Source: Scatosoma sp045537295 (GTDB lineage Bacteria > Bacillota > Clostridia > Christensenellales > Borkfalkiaceae). From it: DNA of 64,000 bases. Shown here one piece after another: positions 52,612 through 59,781 of the stretch. The first letter of the stretch is position 1. Each line of letters starts with the position of its first letter. The notes beneath the pieces were generated by a model. The model was given only the letters and a program-made list of their open reading frames with translations. It was not told the DNA's origin and made no database searches. The stretch spans positions 38,593 to 102,592 of the forward strand of contig JAZSPG010000070.1 of NCBI GenBank assembly GCA_045537295.1, in the 5' to 3' direction. Position numbers and translations under genes: made by a program.

Positions 52612-53502
52612 ATGAAAAGCGGATATGTAGCGGTAATCGGTAGGGCGAACGCGGGCAAAAGCACGCTGATAAACGTGATGGTAGGGGAAAAGGTATCTAT
52701 CGTATCCCCCAAGCCCCAAACGACGCGGGATAGAATTTTAGGCGTGTTGACGGAGGAGGATTATCAAATCGTATTTGTGGACACCCCGGGTATTTACAAG
52801 GCGAGGAACGCACTTACGGATATGATGATGAAAACGACGGAAACGAGCGCGAAGTCGGTGGATTATATCTTGTACGTGGTAGACGGACACGACGGGATAG
52901 AAGTCGAGGATTTCGAGCTGATGAAAAAATACAAGGCGCTTAATATTCCTATGGCGGTGGCGTATACTAAAATCGATATTATGCCCAAGGAAAATATACC
53001 TTTGGATATGGCGAAATTTTCTGATTCGGGTTTGGATTTGGACGTATTCCCCGTATCTGCGAGAAAGGGCAAAAATATCCGCGCGCTCAAAGAATTTTTG
53101 GTGGCGCAAATGCCCGAAGGCGAAAAGGTGTTCGAGGAGGATATCGTTTCGGATAAAAGCGAACGGTTTATGATTTCCGAAATTATGCGCGAGAAAATCT
53201 TACTGAAATTCGATAAGGAAATCCCGCACGGTATCGCTATCGTCATTAACGAGTTTAAGCAAAACGAACGGGGCGTGTACGAGGTGAATTTGGATATCGT
53301 GTGCGAAAGAGCCAACCACAAAGCCATTCTAATCGGCAAGCAGGGCAAGGCGATAAAGGAAGTTTCGTCCTTTGCGCGCGAGGCGATGGAAAAATTCCTC
53401 GGTGCGAAAGTGTTTTTAACCACCTTCGTCAAAGTCAAAGAGGACTGGCGGGACAGACCCTCGCTGTTGCGCGAGTTCGGTTATGAGGAAGTAAAGGACT
53501 AA
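52612..53502 (+). CDS. era: GTPase Era
   Basis: GTPase that binds the 3' end of 16S rRNA and checks 30S assembly. G1 GRANAGKST, G3 DTPGIYK and G4 TKID are in the first 125 residues; the KH domain near residue 230 shows LIGKQGKAIKEVSS and VKVKEDWRD. 296 residues, normal. ATG 52612 after AAGGAGC. No cdd or dgkA lies between ybeY and era. Confidence 0.97.
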   Translation: MKSGYVAVIGRANAGKSTLINVMVGEKVSIVSPKPQTTRDRILGVLTEEDYQIVFVDTPGIYKARNALTDMMMKTTETSAKSVDYILYVVDGHDGIEVEDFELMKKYKALNIPMAVAYTKIDIMPKENIPLDMAKFSDSGLDLDVFPVSARKGKNIRALKEFLVAQMPEGEKVFEEDIVSDKSERFMISEIMREKILLKFDKEIPHGIAIVINEFKQNERGVYEVNLDIVCERANHKAILIGKQGKAIKEVSSFAREAMEKFLGAKVFLTTFVKVKEDWRDRPSLLREFGYEEVKD

Positions 53503-53520
53503 GCCCGTATCTTTAAGCGA

Positions 53521-53550
53521 CGGTAACGGGGCGTAACGGGGCGTAACGGG
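53521..53550 (+). repeat. Three 10-bp tandem repeats
   Basis: CGGTAACGGG, GCGTAACGGG, GCGTAACGGG in a row between era and yqzL. The short array may vary in copy number. Confidence 0.75.
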
Positions 53551-53621
53551 TGCGGTGACGCGCAACGCGCGCGCATAATCTTTTCAAGAACTTCGCAAAC
53601 TGTTTTTAGGAGGCGAGGGGT

Positions 53622-53735
53622 ATGCGCGATAAAAATCCGACCAACGAGGCGGCGAAAATGGCGTGGGAGCTGTTTGAGAAAACGGGTAGCGTCAGTTATT
53701 ATATGCTGTATCACGATTTAATTAGGAAAAAGTAA
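53622..53735 (+). CDS. YqzL-like small protein
   Basis: A 37-residue peptide matching the YqzL family: MAWELFEKTGSVSYYMLYH is the typical core. The family has no firm function but sits between era and recO in many Firmicutes, as here. ATG 53622 follows a perfect AGGAGG. recO begins 19 bp later. Confidence 0.85.
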   Translation: MRDKNPTNEAAKMAWELFEKTGSVSYYMLYHDLIRKK

Positions 53736-53754
53736 ACGCAAGGAAAAAGCAAAA

Positions 53755-54483
53755 GTGGAAGTAAAGACGGAAGCTATCGTATTGCAGGCAATCGATTATA
53801 AGGATAACGATAAATTGCTCACCCTCTTTTCCCCGACGCTGGGCTGTATTACGGCGGGGATTCGCGGGGTGAAAAAGCCCAAAGCCCGCTTGGCGTTTTC
53901 CGCTCAGCCCTTTTGTTTTGCCGAGTATATTTTAGCGGAAAAAGGGGGCAGGTATACGGTGACGGGCGCGTACCTGCACGAAAGCTTTTTCGATTTGCGC
54001 GCGGACGTAACGCGTTTTTACGCGGGTTGCGCCGTCGCGGAAATTTGTCGGGTTTTGGCGATAGAAAACGAACGCCACGAAGGACTGTTTATCGCCTTTA
54101 TCGAGTGCTTGAAAGTGCTTTGTTTAAGCCAAGCCGACGAGGCGGAGGCGGTCGTTTCCTTTACCTTAACCGCCTTGTACGAGAGCGGATACCCTATCGA
54201 TTTGGGGTATTTGGAAGAATGTGAGGGGGATATCGGCGATAAGATTTGGTTTGATTTTTCAAACGGACGGTTTTGCTCGTTGGAGCGTTGCACGCAAGGG
54301 GAACGCGCAAGCCTGTCCACCTATCATCTTTTGCGTAAGTGCGCGGGGCTTGCTTATGCGGAAGAACAAACGGCGGGGGGCAAAAAACGCGCCCTGCGAC
54401 TTTTACGGGCTTACCTTTTAGACAAGACGGAAACGCAGTTCGTAAGCCTTGGCGAATTTATCCGTATGCTTGACGAGGGGTAA
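53755..54483 (+). CDS. recO: DNA repair protein RecO
   Basis: Recombination mediator that helps load RecA at gaps with RecR. The N-terminal OB fold (EAIVLQAIDYKDNDKLLTLFSP) and GIRGVKKPKARL are typical; the rest is the helical domain. The Cys4 zinc knuckle found in some RecO proteins is not evident. 242 residues. Start is GTG 53755 with AAGGAAA upstream. Conserved order era-yqzL-recO. Confidence 0.93.
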   Translation: MEVKTEAIVLQAIDYKDNDKLLTLFSPTLGCITAGIRGVKKPKARLAFSAQPFCFAEYILAEKGGRYTVTGAYLHESFFDLRADVTRFYAGCAVAEICRVLAIENERHEGLFIAFIECLKVLCLSQADEAEAVVSFTLTALYESGYPIDLGYLEECEGDIGDKIWFDFSNGRFCSLERCTQGERASLSTYHLLRKCAGLAYAEEQTAGGKKRALRLLRAYLLDKTETQFVSLGEFIRMLDEG

Positions 54484-54566
54484 ATTCGTTAAAAATTTCG
54501 GGGTTGTCCAAACGGACGAAAGGAAAAAAATAAAAGCGGGTTTACCCCACCGCGAAAGGAAAGACA

Positions 54567-56138
54567 ATGGCGGAAAAGAAACAGAAAAAAGTAACAATCA
54601 CGCGCGCCGAGAAAAAGGACGGCGCGAAAAAGCTCATCTTAGAAATTTTGAAAGAGGGTAGTAAAAAAAGTAACGAGATTATCGACGAGGCGTCCAAGCG
54701 TTACGCCCAAGCGTTCGGCGGGGAGGAAAACGAAAACCCCAACGACGTCAAGGGGCGTATCGGTTCGGTGCTTGACGTGATGAAAAAAGAGGGCGAAGTC
54801 GTGTTCGAGGGGGGTATGTATTCGTTGAAAGAGGAAACGAAAGCGGAAAAGCCCGTGGAAGAAAATCAGGAAAAACCCAAAAAGACTACGCGTTCTAAGT
54901 CGAAAAAAACAGAAAAAACGGAAAAAACGGATACGGTAGAAGAAAAAACGGTCGCGGAAGTAGCGGAGGAAAAACCTAAGAAAACGCGCAAGACGACAAA
55001 GGCGAAAAAGACGGAAGAAAAGCCGAACGAGCAAACGGAAGAAGAAATCGTGCGTCCTGTTCCGCCTGCGCCCATTATGCCGATTGCGCCCGTCGCGCCC
55101 GTAACGCCCGAGGTCGCGCCTGAACCTATTCCAAAGCCTCAGCCGAAAAAACGCGCGAGCAAAAAGACGAAAACGACGGCGGAAAAGCAAGAAACGGCAA
55201 CGGAAACGCCGATAGAGGAAAAGACGGAAAACTCGCAAGAAAAAACGGTTGAGCTTAAAGAGGTTAAAGAGGTTGAAGAGGTAAAGGAAGAAAAAGCGGA
55301 AAAAGAAGTTAGTGCGCCTAAGGGTACGTTGATGGATATGAGCTTTTTATTCGGCGAGGTAAAGCCCGCACCCAAGAAACCCGTTCCCGCGCCTGCCCCC
55401 GTTGCTCCTGTTGCCCCCGTTGCGCCCGTTGCGCCCGCTCCGAGTGCGGTTAAGGCGGAAACGGAAGAAAAACCGCAGGTAAAGCAGGAAAGAAAGGAAA
55501 ACCAGGAAAAGAAAGCGGAACAAAAACCCCAGCAAAAGCGGACGGGGCGCACGGTTAGCGCGAAAAAGCCCGCGCCTGCGCGGATATTGACGGAAGAGGA
55601 AAAACTGCAAGAGGCGTTTTTGAGTAAACTTCGTAAATTAGGCGGGGAATATTTCGAGTATTATTCGGTATATTTGTTAGAAAGATATTCGAGAATGAAC
55701 GGCAGGAGATTAGAGGGCTTAAAAATCACGGCGGGTGACCGCGACGGCGGTATCGACGGGGAAATCGAATTGACGGACGGGCTTGGATTTAGAGAAACCA
55801 TCTACATACAAGCGAAGAATTGGAATCCCGATAAGGGCGACGAGAAACTGTGGGTGGTAGGCGAAACGCTGTTACAGCAATTTATCGGCGCGTGCGTATG
55901 CCGTCAGGCGAAGGACAAAAAACAGCATTGCAGAGGTATTTTCATCACCACCTCGCGATTTACGATAGAGGCGCGCAAAATCTTAGAGGAAACGTCGGAT
56001 AAATTCGTGGGTTACGACGGCGCGGATTTATTTGAATGTGCAAAGGAATGTAGCTTTGGCGTTGTGAAAAAGAACGGCGTTTGGGTGTTAGACGACGCGT
56101 TGTTGGCTGGCGAAAAAGCCTTTTTCAAAAATTTCTAA
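54567..56138 (+). CDS. Mrr-like nuclease with long Lys/Glu/Pro-rich linker
   Basis: A 523-residue three-part protein. Residues ~1-90 look like a winged helix (AKKLILEILKEGSKKSNEI... VMKKEGEVVFEGGMYSL). Residues ~90-330 are low complexity: Lys/Glu/Thr-rich runs and tandem Ala-Pro-Val repeats. Residues ~345-523 carry an Mrr-type restriction-endonuclease fold with DRDGGIDG, the IYIQAKNW motif (Gln-x-Lys) and GIFITTSRF. Mrr enzymes cut modified DNA; here the gene sits beside recO and has no modification partner, so a housekeeping DNA role is possible. ATG 54567 after AAAGGAAAG. Confidence 0.82.
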   Translation: MAEKKQKKVTITRAEKKDGAKKLILEILKEGSKKSNEIIDEASKRYAQAFGGEENENPNDVKGRIGSVLDVMKKEGEVVFEGGMYSLKEETKAEKPVEENQEKPKKTTRSKSKKTEKTEKTDTVEEKTVAEVAEEKPKKTRKTTKAKKTEEKPNEQTEEEIVRPVPPAPIMPIAPVAPVTPEVAPEPIPKPQPKKRASKKTKTTAEKQETATETPIEEKTENSQEKTVELKEVKEVEEVKEEKAEKEVSAPKGTLMDMSFLFGEVKPAPKKPVPAPAPVAPVAPVAPVAPAPSAVKAETEEKPQVKQERKENQEKKAEQKPQQKRTGRTVSAKKPAPARILTEEEKLQEAFLSKLRKLGGEYFEYYSVYLLERYSRMNGRRLEGLKITAGDRDGGIDGEIELTDGLGFRETIYIQAKNWNPDKGDEKLWVVGETLLQQFIGACVCRQAKDKKQHCRGIFITTSRFTIEARKILEETSDKFVGYDGADLFECAKECSFGVVKKNGVWVLDDALLAGEKAFFKNF

Positions 56139-56157
56139 AAGTTTATAAATTGAAAAC

Positions 56158-56189
56158 AACCGTAGAGTGTCCATTTCTGCGGTTTTTTT
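56158..56189 (+). terminator. Terminator after Mrr-like gene
   Basis: AACCGTAGA pairs with TCTGCGGTT (one T-G pair) and seven T follow. Confidence 0.85.
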
Positions 56190-56221
56190 CATAAAATGAT
56201 ATATAATTACACAAAAAACGC

Positions 56222-56250
56222 TTGACAAGCAAACAGTGCAGGCGTATAAT
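56222..56250 (+). promoter_or_regulatory. Consensus promoter of SipW operon
   Basis: TTGACA (56222-56227), 17-bp spacer, TATAAT (56245-56250), leader ~30 bases. Confidence 0.9.
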
Positions 56251-56285
56251 AAAACTACAAATTTAATACCTTGGAGGGTAAATTT

Positions 56286-57047
56286 ATGAAAAAAATGGGA
56301 ATTTTGGCAAGTTTGGCTTTGAGTGTAACCATTGGCGGTGTATACGCGGCGTGGTTATACGCGGATAAAAAGGTAGATACGTCCTATGCAACAATGGGTG
56401 TAAGCGTTACGGGTGTTACGAGTACTTTGGAAAAAGGTACTTTGGGTGCGGTAGGCTCAAACGTTGCCATACAAATCGACGACGTTGACAACGATAAGCA
56501 ACATATCACCGAATTTGTTGTGAATCAAGACGGTTATTTCACCATTACGTTTACTGCGAATGCGAACGCTCCGGTAGAGGTTTTGAAGAGCGGTATTGAT
56601 TTGAATTGGTATATAGGTTTGGCTTTGACGACAACGGAAACGCCTACGCCTACTGAGGATACCGCAGTTACGTTTAACGACGGAACAGACAAGGGGGAAA
56701 GACAGATTTTCGATATTGATGAGGAAGCTGTACAAATCAACAAAATGATTGGCCTTGCCGAATTGCCTGAGGGTGTAACGAAAGAAGATATTAAAAATGA
56801 CGACGAATTCGTTGGTGTAAAATACTTAAAAGACGGTGTCGTTATTGAAAGTAGAGAAGAAAAGGCAAACGGTACGGTTGTCTTTACTTATCGCGTAGAA
56901 ATTGAAGACGTTATGAACAAAATTACGTTGACGGAAATGTTGTTGGATACCAAAGATAAGCACGACAGATATTCCGCGATTGTATCTCAATACGCTTTCC
57001 ATTTCCACGTAGCGGAAGGTATTGTTCCCTCGGTTGTAAACGAATAA
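56286..57047 (+). CDS. Secreted protein with SipW-type signal peptide, first copy
   Basis: A 253-residue exported protein of the TasA/camelysin type by signal peptide and context. The signal reads MKKMGILASLALSVTIGGVYA followed by AWLYADKKV, the pattern recognised by SipW-like peptidases. The mature part is acidic, Thr- and Val-rich, with several beta-strand-like segments (YFTITFTANANAPVEV; TVVFTYRVEIE) and a His-rich end (AFHFHVAEG). No cysteine or LPXTG sorting motif. ATG 56286 after GGAGGG. It starts the operon with the peptidase and a second exported protein; a fibre or matrix role is inferred. Confidence 0.78.
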   Translation: MKKMGILASLALSVTIGGVYAAWLYADKKVDTSYATMGVSVTGVTSTLEKGTLGAVGSNVAIQIDDVDNDKQHITEFVVNQDGYFTITFTANANAPVEVLKSGIDLNWYIGLALTTTETPTPTEDTAVTFNDGTDKGERQIFDIDEEAVQINKMIGLAELPEGVTKEDIKNDDEFVGVKYLKDGVVIESREEKANGTVVFTYRVEIEDVMNKITLTEMLLDTKDKHDRYSAIVSQYAFHFHVAEGIVPSVVNE

Positions 57048-57079
57048 AAATAAACAAATAATTTTACGTATAAATGAAA

Positions 57080-57109
57080 CTTTATCCCATAAGCAATTAT
57101 GGGATAAAG
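57080..57109 (+). promoter_or_regulatory. Hairpin covering the peptidase ribosome site
   Basis: CTTTATCCCATA pairs perfectly (12 bp) with TATGGGATAAAG around a six-base loop. Its 3' arm includes the AAAGG ribosome site for ATG 57116. No T tract follows, so it is not a normal terminator. Confidence 0.75.
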
Positions 57110-57115
57110 GCGTTT

Positions 57116-58072
57116 ATGCTAAATAGAGGCGTTGTTTTGTCTGATTACGAAATATACGGGCTTGTGCTTTGCTTAATCGTCTTTACTATATTTACCGTCT
57201 TGTTTACGGTAATGCTCGTGACGATTTTGAACACGACGGTAAAATTGATTCGAAGTGGAGCGGAAGACGAAGCGATTAAAATTGAATATAAAAAGTCTTT
57301 AAGACGAAAGAGAAGCGGGATACTCGGAAAAATCATATCGGCGGTATTCTGCATTTTCCTTTGTCTTTTTTGCGCGTTTTCCGTCTTGGTAAATATCTTT
57401 GGTGACAATTTTGCGTTGAACGTGCCGACGATTAGCGTCGTTAGAAGTGGTTCTATGGCGGAAAAGCACGAAAAAAACAAATATTTGGTGGAAAACGGAT
57501 TAGATAATCAACTGCAAACATTCGACCTTATCGTTACGGAAAATCTTCCCGACGAATTTGATTTACAGCTTTACGATATCGTCGTATACGAAGTGGACGG
57601 CTCGTTAATCGTGCACCGTATCGTAATGATAGAAGAACCCAACGACAAACACCCTAACGAACGGCATTTCCTTTTGCAAGGCGACGCGGTTGAAAATCCC
57701 GACCGTTTCCCCGTGCGGTATTCGCAAATGAGAGGTATTTATAAAGGGCAACGTATACCGTTTATCGGTAGTATCGTAACCTTTTTGCAATCGCCTGCGG
57801 GGTATTTGTGTATTATTTTGATTTTATTTTCTTTGTTTGCTACGCCGTCTATGGATAAGAAAATCGAAAAGGAAAAGGCAAAAAGACTTGCGATTATTTT
57901 AGGGCAAGGAAAGTGTGGCGTACAGCAAAAAGTAAAGGATACGCCGAATACGTCGCAACCGAAGTGGGGACCGCCTATATACTTATATCCCGTATTTTAC
58001 GACCCGAATACGCTTCATTTAGGGCAAGCTATGCAACCTACTCCACCCAAGAGAGGAGGGGATAAGAAATGA
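57116..58072 (+). CDS. SipW-type (ER-like) signal peptidase I
   Basis: Membrane serine peptidase that cleaves the special signals of the flanking gene products. Two N-terminal membrane helices (about residues 12-38 and 68-92) lead to VVRSGSMAEK with the catalytic Ser, then LIVHRIVMIEE with the general-base His, the Ser-His pair of the archaeal/ER type, then LLQGDAVENPD. A C-terminal membrane helix and an unusual ~70-residue Pro-rich cytoplasmic tail end it. I prefer ATG 57116 (MLNRGVVLSD) with AAAGG upstream; ATG 57074 would encode part of a perfect hairpin and has no ribosome site. It overlaps the next gene by 4 bp. Confidence 0.87.
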   Translation: MLNRGVVLSDYEIYGLVLCLIVFTIFTVLFTVMLVTILNTTVKLIRSGAEDEAIKIEYKKSLRRKRSGILGKIISAVFCIFLCLFCAFSVLVNIFGDNFALNVPTISVVRSGSMAEKHEKNKYLVENGLDNQLQTFDLIVTENLPDEFDLQLYDIVVYEVDGSLIVHRIVMIEEPNDKHPNERHFLLQGDAVENPDRFPVRYSQMRGIYKGQRIPFIGSIVTFLQSPAGYLCIILILFSLFATPSMDKKIEKEKAKRLAIILGQGKCGVQQKVKDTPNTSQPKWGPPIYLYPVFYDPNTLHLGQAMQPTPPKRGGDKK

Positions 58073-58890
58073 AACTGTTTGCTAAATTAGCGATTGCCGT
58101 TTCTGCGATTGTTTCCCTGTTTTCCGTGGCGGGCGTTATGGCGACTTGGGCGTATGCGGATAAAACGGTGGACGACGAGCAAGTCAGCCTTGGCGTAACG
58201 GTAAACGGTTTCGTGTATACGCCCCCTGAAATGCCTCCCGTGGAAGTTACCGCCGTTCAGCGTTTGTCGGATATATTAAACGGGAAGTATACCACGGACA
58301 AAGTAACCGATTCGTTGGATTATTTGTTAAACGAAACGATACAGGTATACTGGAATAACGACCCCACGCAAGACCCGTTCGTCGGCAGTATGGATAATAC
58401 GTATAGGGACGAAGTGGAAGCGTTGTTTGGGGACGTTTTAGAGAAACAGGACGAAAAAGTTGCGTTTATCTTAAAAAATCAAGATTTGAACGGCGACGGA
58501 CATAGAGAAATTGCAATGTATTCCACGTCCGACCCGTTGGATAATACTACAAGCGATTATAAAGGCGTCGTATGCGTGTACGTTACGGTGTTTACGCCGA
58601 TTGTCGACCGTTTGGGCAACGTTACGGGATATAAACAGGTTTGCGAATCGTTGCGCGGATATTGTTACGAAATTTATTATTCGCCTAGCAATCACGAACC
58701 GTCGTTCTCCACAGACGAATGGAGAGATAGCGTTGCGTATACGAGCTGGGGTAAGGATACCGAATTGCCTGACGACGACAAGGATGACTTTGATTCTTAC
58801 AATTTGCAGTATAATCCGACTTGGCTTAGTACGAATTATACCAAGCCTTACGGAAAAACGTTATCTACTGTTTTGAAAGGACAATTTTAA
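58069..58890 (+). CDS. Secreted protein with SipW-type signal peptide, second copy
   Basis: A 273-residue exported protein. Signal MKLFAKLAIAVSAIVSLFSVAGVMA is followed by TWAYADKTV, strikingly like the first copy (AWLYADKKV). The mature part is Asp/Tyr-rich and holds one EF-hand-like loop DLNGDGHRE near residue 143, a possible calcium site, and two paired-Cys regions (VCVYV, VCESLRGYC). ATG 58069 overlaps the peptidase stop and follows GAGGAGGGG. Likely the major or accessory fibre subunit; sequence similarity to TasA beyond the signal is not obvious to me. Confidence 0.75.
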   Translation: MKLFAKLAIAVSAIVSLFSVAGVMATWAYADKTVDDEQVSLGVTVNGFVYTPPEMPPVEVTAVQRLSDILNGKYTTDKVTDSLDYLLNETIQVYWNNDPTQDPFVGSMDNTYRDEVEALFGDVLEKQDEKVAFILKNQDLNGDGHREIAMYSTSDPLDNTTSDYKGVVCVYVTVFTPIVDRLGNVTGYKQVCESLRGYCYEIYYSPSNHEPSFSTDEWRDSVAYTSWGKDTELPDDDKDDFDSYNLQYNPTWLSTNYTKPYGKTLSTVLKGQF

Positions 58891-58895
58891 CGATA

Positions 58896-58927
58896 GTTCG
58901 CGCGCCCGTTTAAGCGGGCGCGCGAAC
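58896..58927 (+). terminator. GC-rich hairpin after SipW operon
   Basis: GTTCGCGCGCCCG pairs perfectly with CGGGCGCGCGAAC; few T follow, so it may end or protect the mRNA. Confidence 0.65.
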
Positions 58928-58961
58928 GATTTAACAATCTATAACTATGACGGTATAGTAT

Positions 58962-58990
58962 AAAACGCCCTGTATTTAGGGCGTTTTTCG
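58962..58990. terminator. Terminator between SipW operon and XRE gene
   Basis: AAACGCCCT, six-base loop, AGGGCGTTTTT; best on the plus strand. Confidence 0.8.
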
Positions 58991-58991
58991 T

Positions 58992-59438
58992 TTAAGCATC
59001 CGTTCTGCCGAGAAGATAATCCACCGAACAATCCAAGGCGTTTGCAAGCCTGATAAGATTGTCTGCATACGGCGAAGTAACGCCGTTTAGCCATTTGTTA
59101 AAATTATCGTAGGAAAAATTCGTTTTATGGTGCAAAGCGTATTGTGAAATTTTATAAGAGTTTAACAAATACCCAAACCGCTCGCAAAAGGGCGGAGCTT
59201 TTTTATAATGGAAATCGCTTTGCGGGTATTCGCTCAGCCCCAGCAAAAAATCCGCCGAACAATGAAAATATTCGACAAGCTTTATGAAATTTTCAAAAGT
59301 CGGCGCACGCTCGCCTTTCAAATAACGGTAAAGCGTAGACGGCTTTACGCCTAACGCTTTCGCAAGGGCGGTAGGCTTGATTTGGCGTTCAAATATAAGT
59401 TCTTTTAATCTTTCTGGTAGTTTCGACAAAATATCCAT
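58992..59438 (-). CDS. Tandem-HTH XRE-family regulator
   Basis: A 148-residue regulator with two Cro/C1-type helix-turn-helix units in one chain: residues ~10-70 (KPTALAKALGVKPSTLYRYLKG, ending SADFLLGLSEY) and ~85-148 (SQYALHHKTNFSYDNFNKWLNG, ending SVDYLLGRTDA). Each unit ends in the same Ser-x-Asp-Tyr/Phe-Leu-Leu-Gly signature, so it arose by duplication; the second turn is less canonical. ATG 59438 follows GAAAGGTGA. It converges on the SipW operon, recalling SinR beside tapA-sipW-tasA, but control of that operon is only inferred. Confidence 0.85.
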   Translation of the reverse strand: MDILSKLPERLKELIFERQIKPTALAKALGVKPSTLYRYLKGERAPTFENFIKLVEYFHCSADFLLGLSEYPQSDFHYKKAPPFCERFGYLLNSYKISQYALHHKTNFSYDNFNKWLNGVTSPYADNLIRLANALDCSVDYLLGRTDA

Positions 59439-59467
59439 AAAATAGTCACCTTTCTACAAAATATTAT

Positions 59468-59511
59468 CTACGAAGTTGGCGAAAAAAACTTGATTTTCGC
59501 CAACTTCGTAG
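59468..59511. repeat. Long perfect inverted repeat upstream of XRE gene
   Basis: An 18-base arm starting CTACGAAGTTGGCGAAAA is mirrored exactly at 59494-59511 around an eight-base spacer. No T tract on either strand suggests an operator rather than a terminator. It lies in the 343-base gap 59439-59781. Confidence 0.8.
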
Positions 59512-59518
59512 TATTTGA

Positions 59519-59572
59519 CGGTGGTATACGCGTTCTTGCAAGAAAAATTCGAAAAAAAGAGCGGTGGTATAC
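59519..59572 (+). repeat. 11-bp direct repeat in the XRE-ppdK gap
   Basis: CGGTGGTATAC at 59519-59529 and 59562-59572, 43 bp apart (about four helical turns). Confidence 0.6.
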
Positions 59573-59650
59573 TATATTTATATAAATACACGAAAAAAGA
59601 AAAATTTTAATACTTTTTGCAAAAAATATCAAAAAACTACGCCGAAAGAC

Positions 59651-59679
59651 TTGATATTTCTTTCAAATTATATTAAAAT
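59651..59679 (+). promoter_or_regulatory. Promoter of ppdK
   Basis: TTGATA (59651-59656), 17-bp spacer, TAAAAT (59674-59679); leader ~95 bases. Confidence 0.65.
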
Positions 59680-59699
59680 AAAATAAGCAAAAATCATCC

Positions 59700-59734
59700 C
59701 ACGCCGTTTGACAGATAGGCGTGAGAGCTTTTTT
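59700..59734 (+). promoter_or_regulatory. Attenuator-like hairpin in ppdK leader
   Basis: CACGCC pairs with GGCGTG (59718-59723), with six T starting five bases later. The stem is short. Confidence 0.35.
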
Positions 59735-59781
59735 GCGGTTTTGAAGAAGAAAAAAATCATTTTTTGGAGGAAATAACTATT

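Noticed and set aside
53521..53550. CRISPR array
   Set aside because: Adjacent decamers without spacers; no cas genes in the window.
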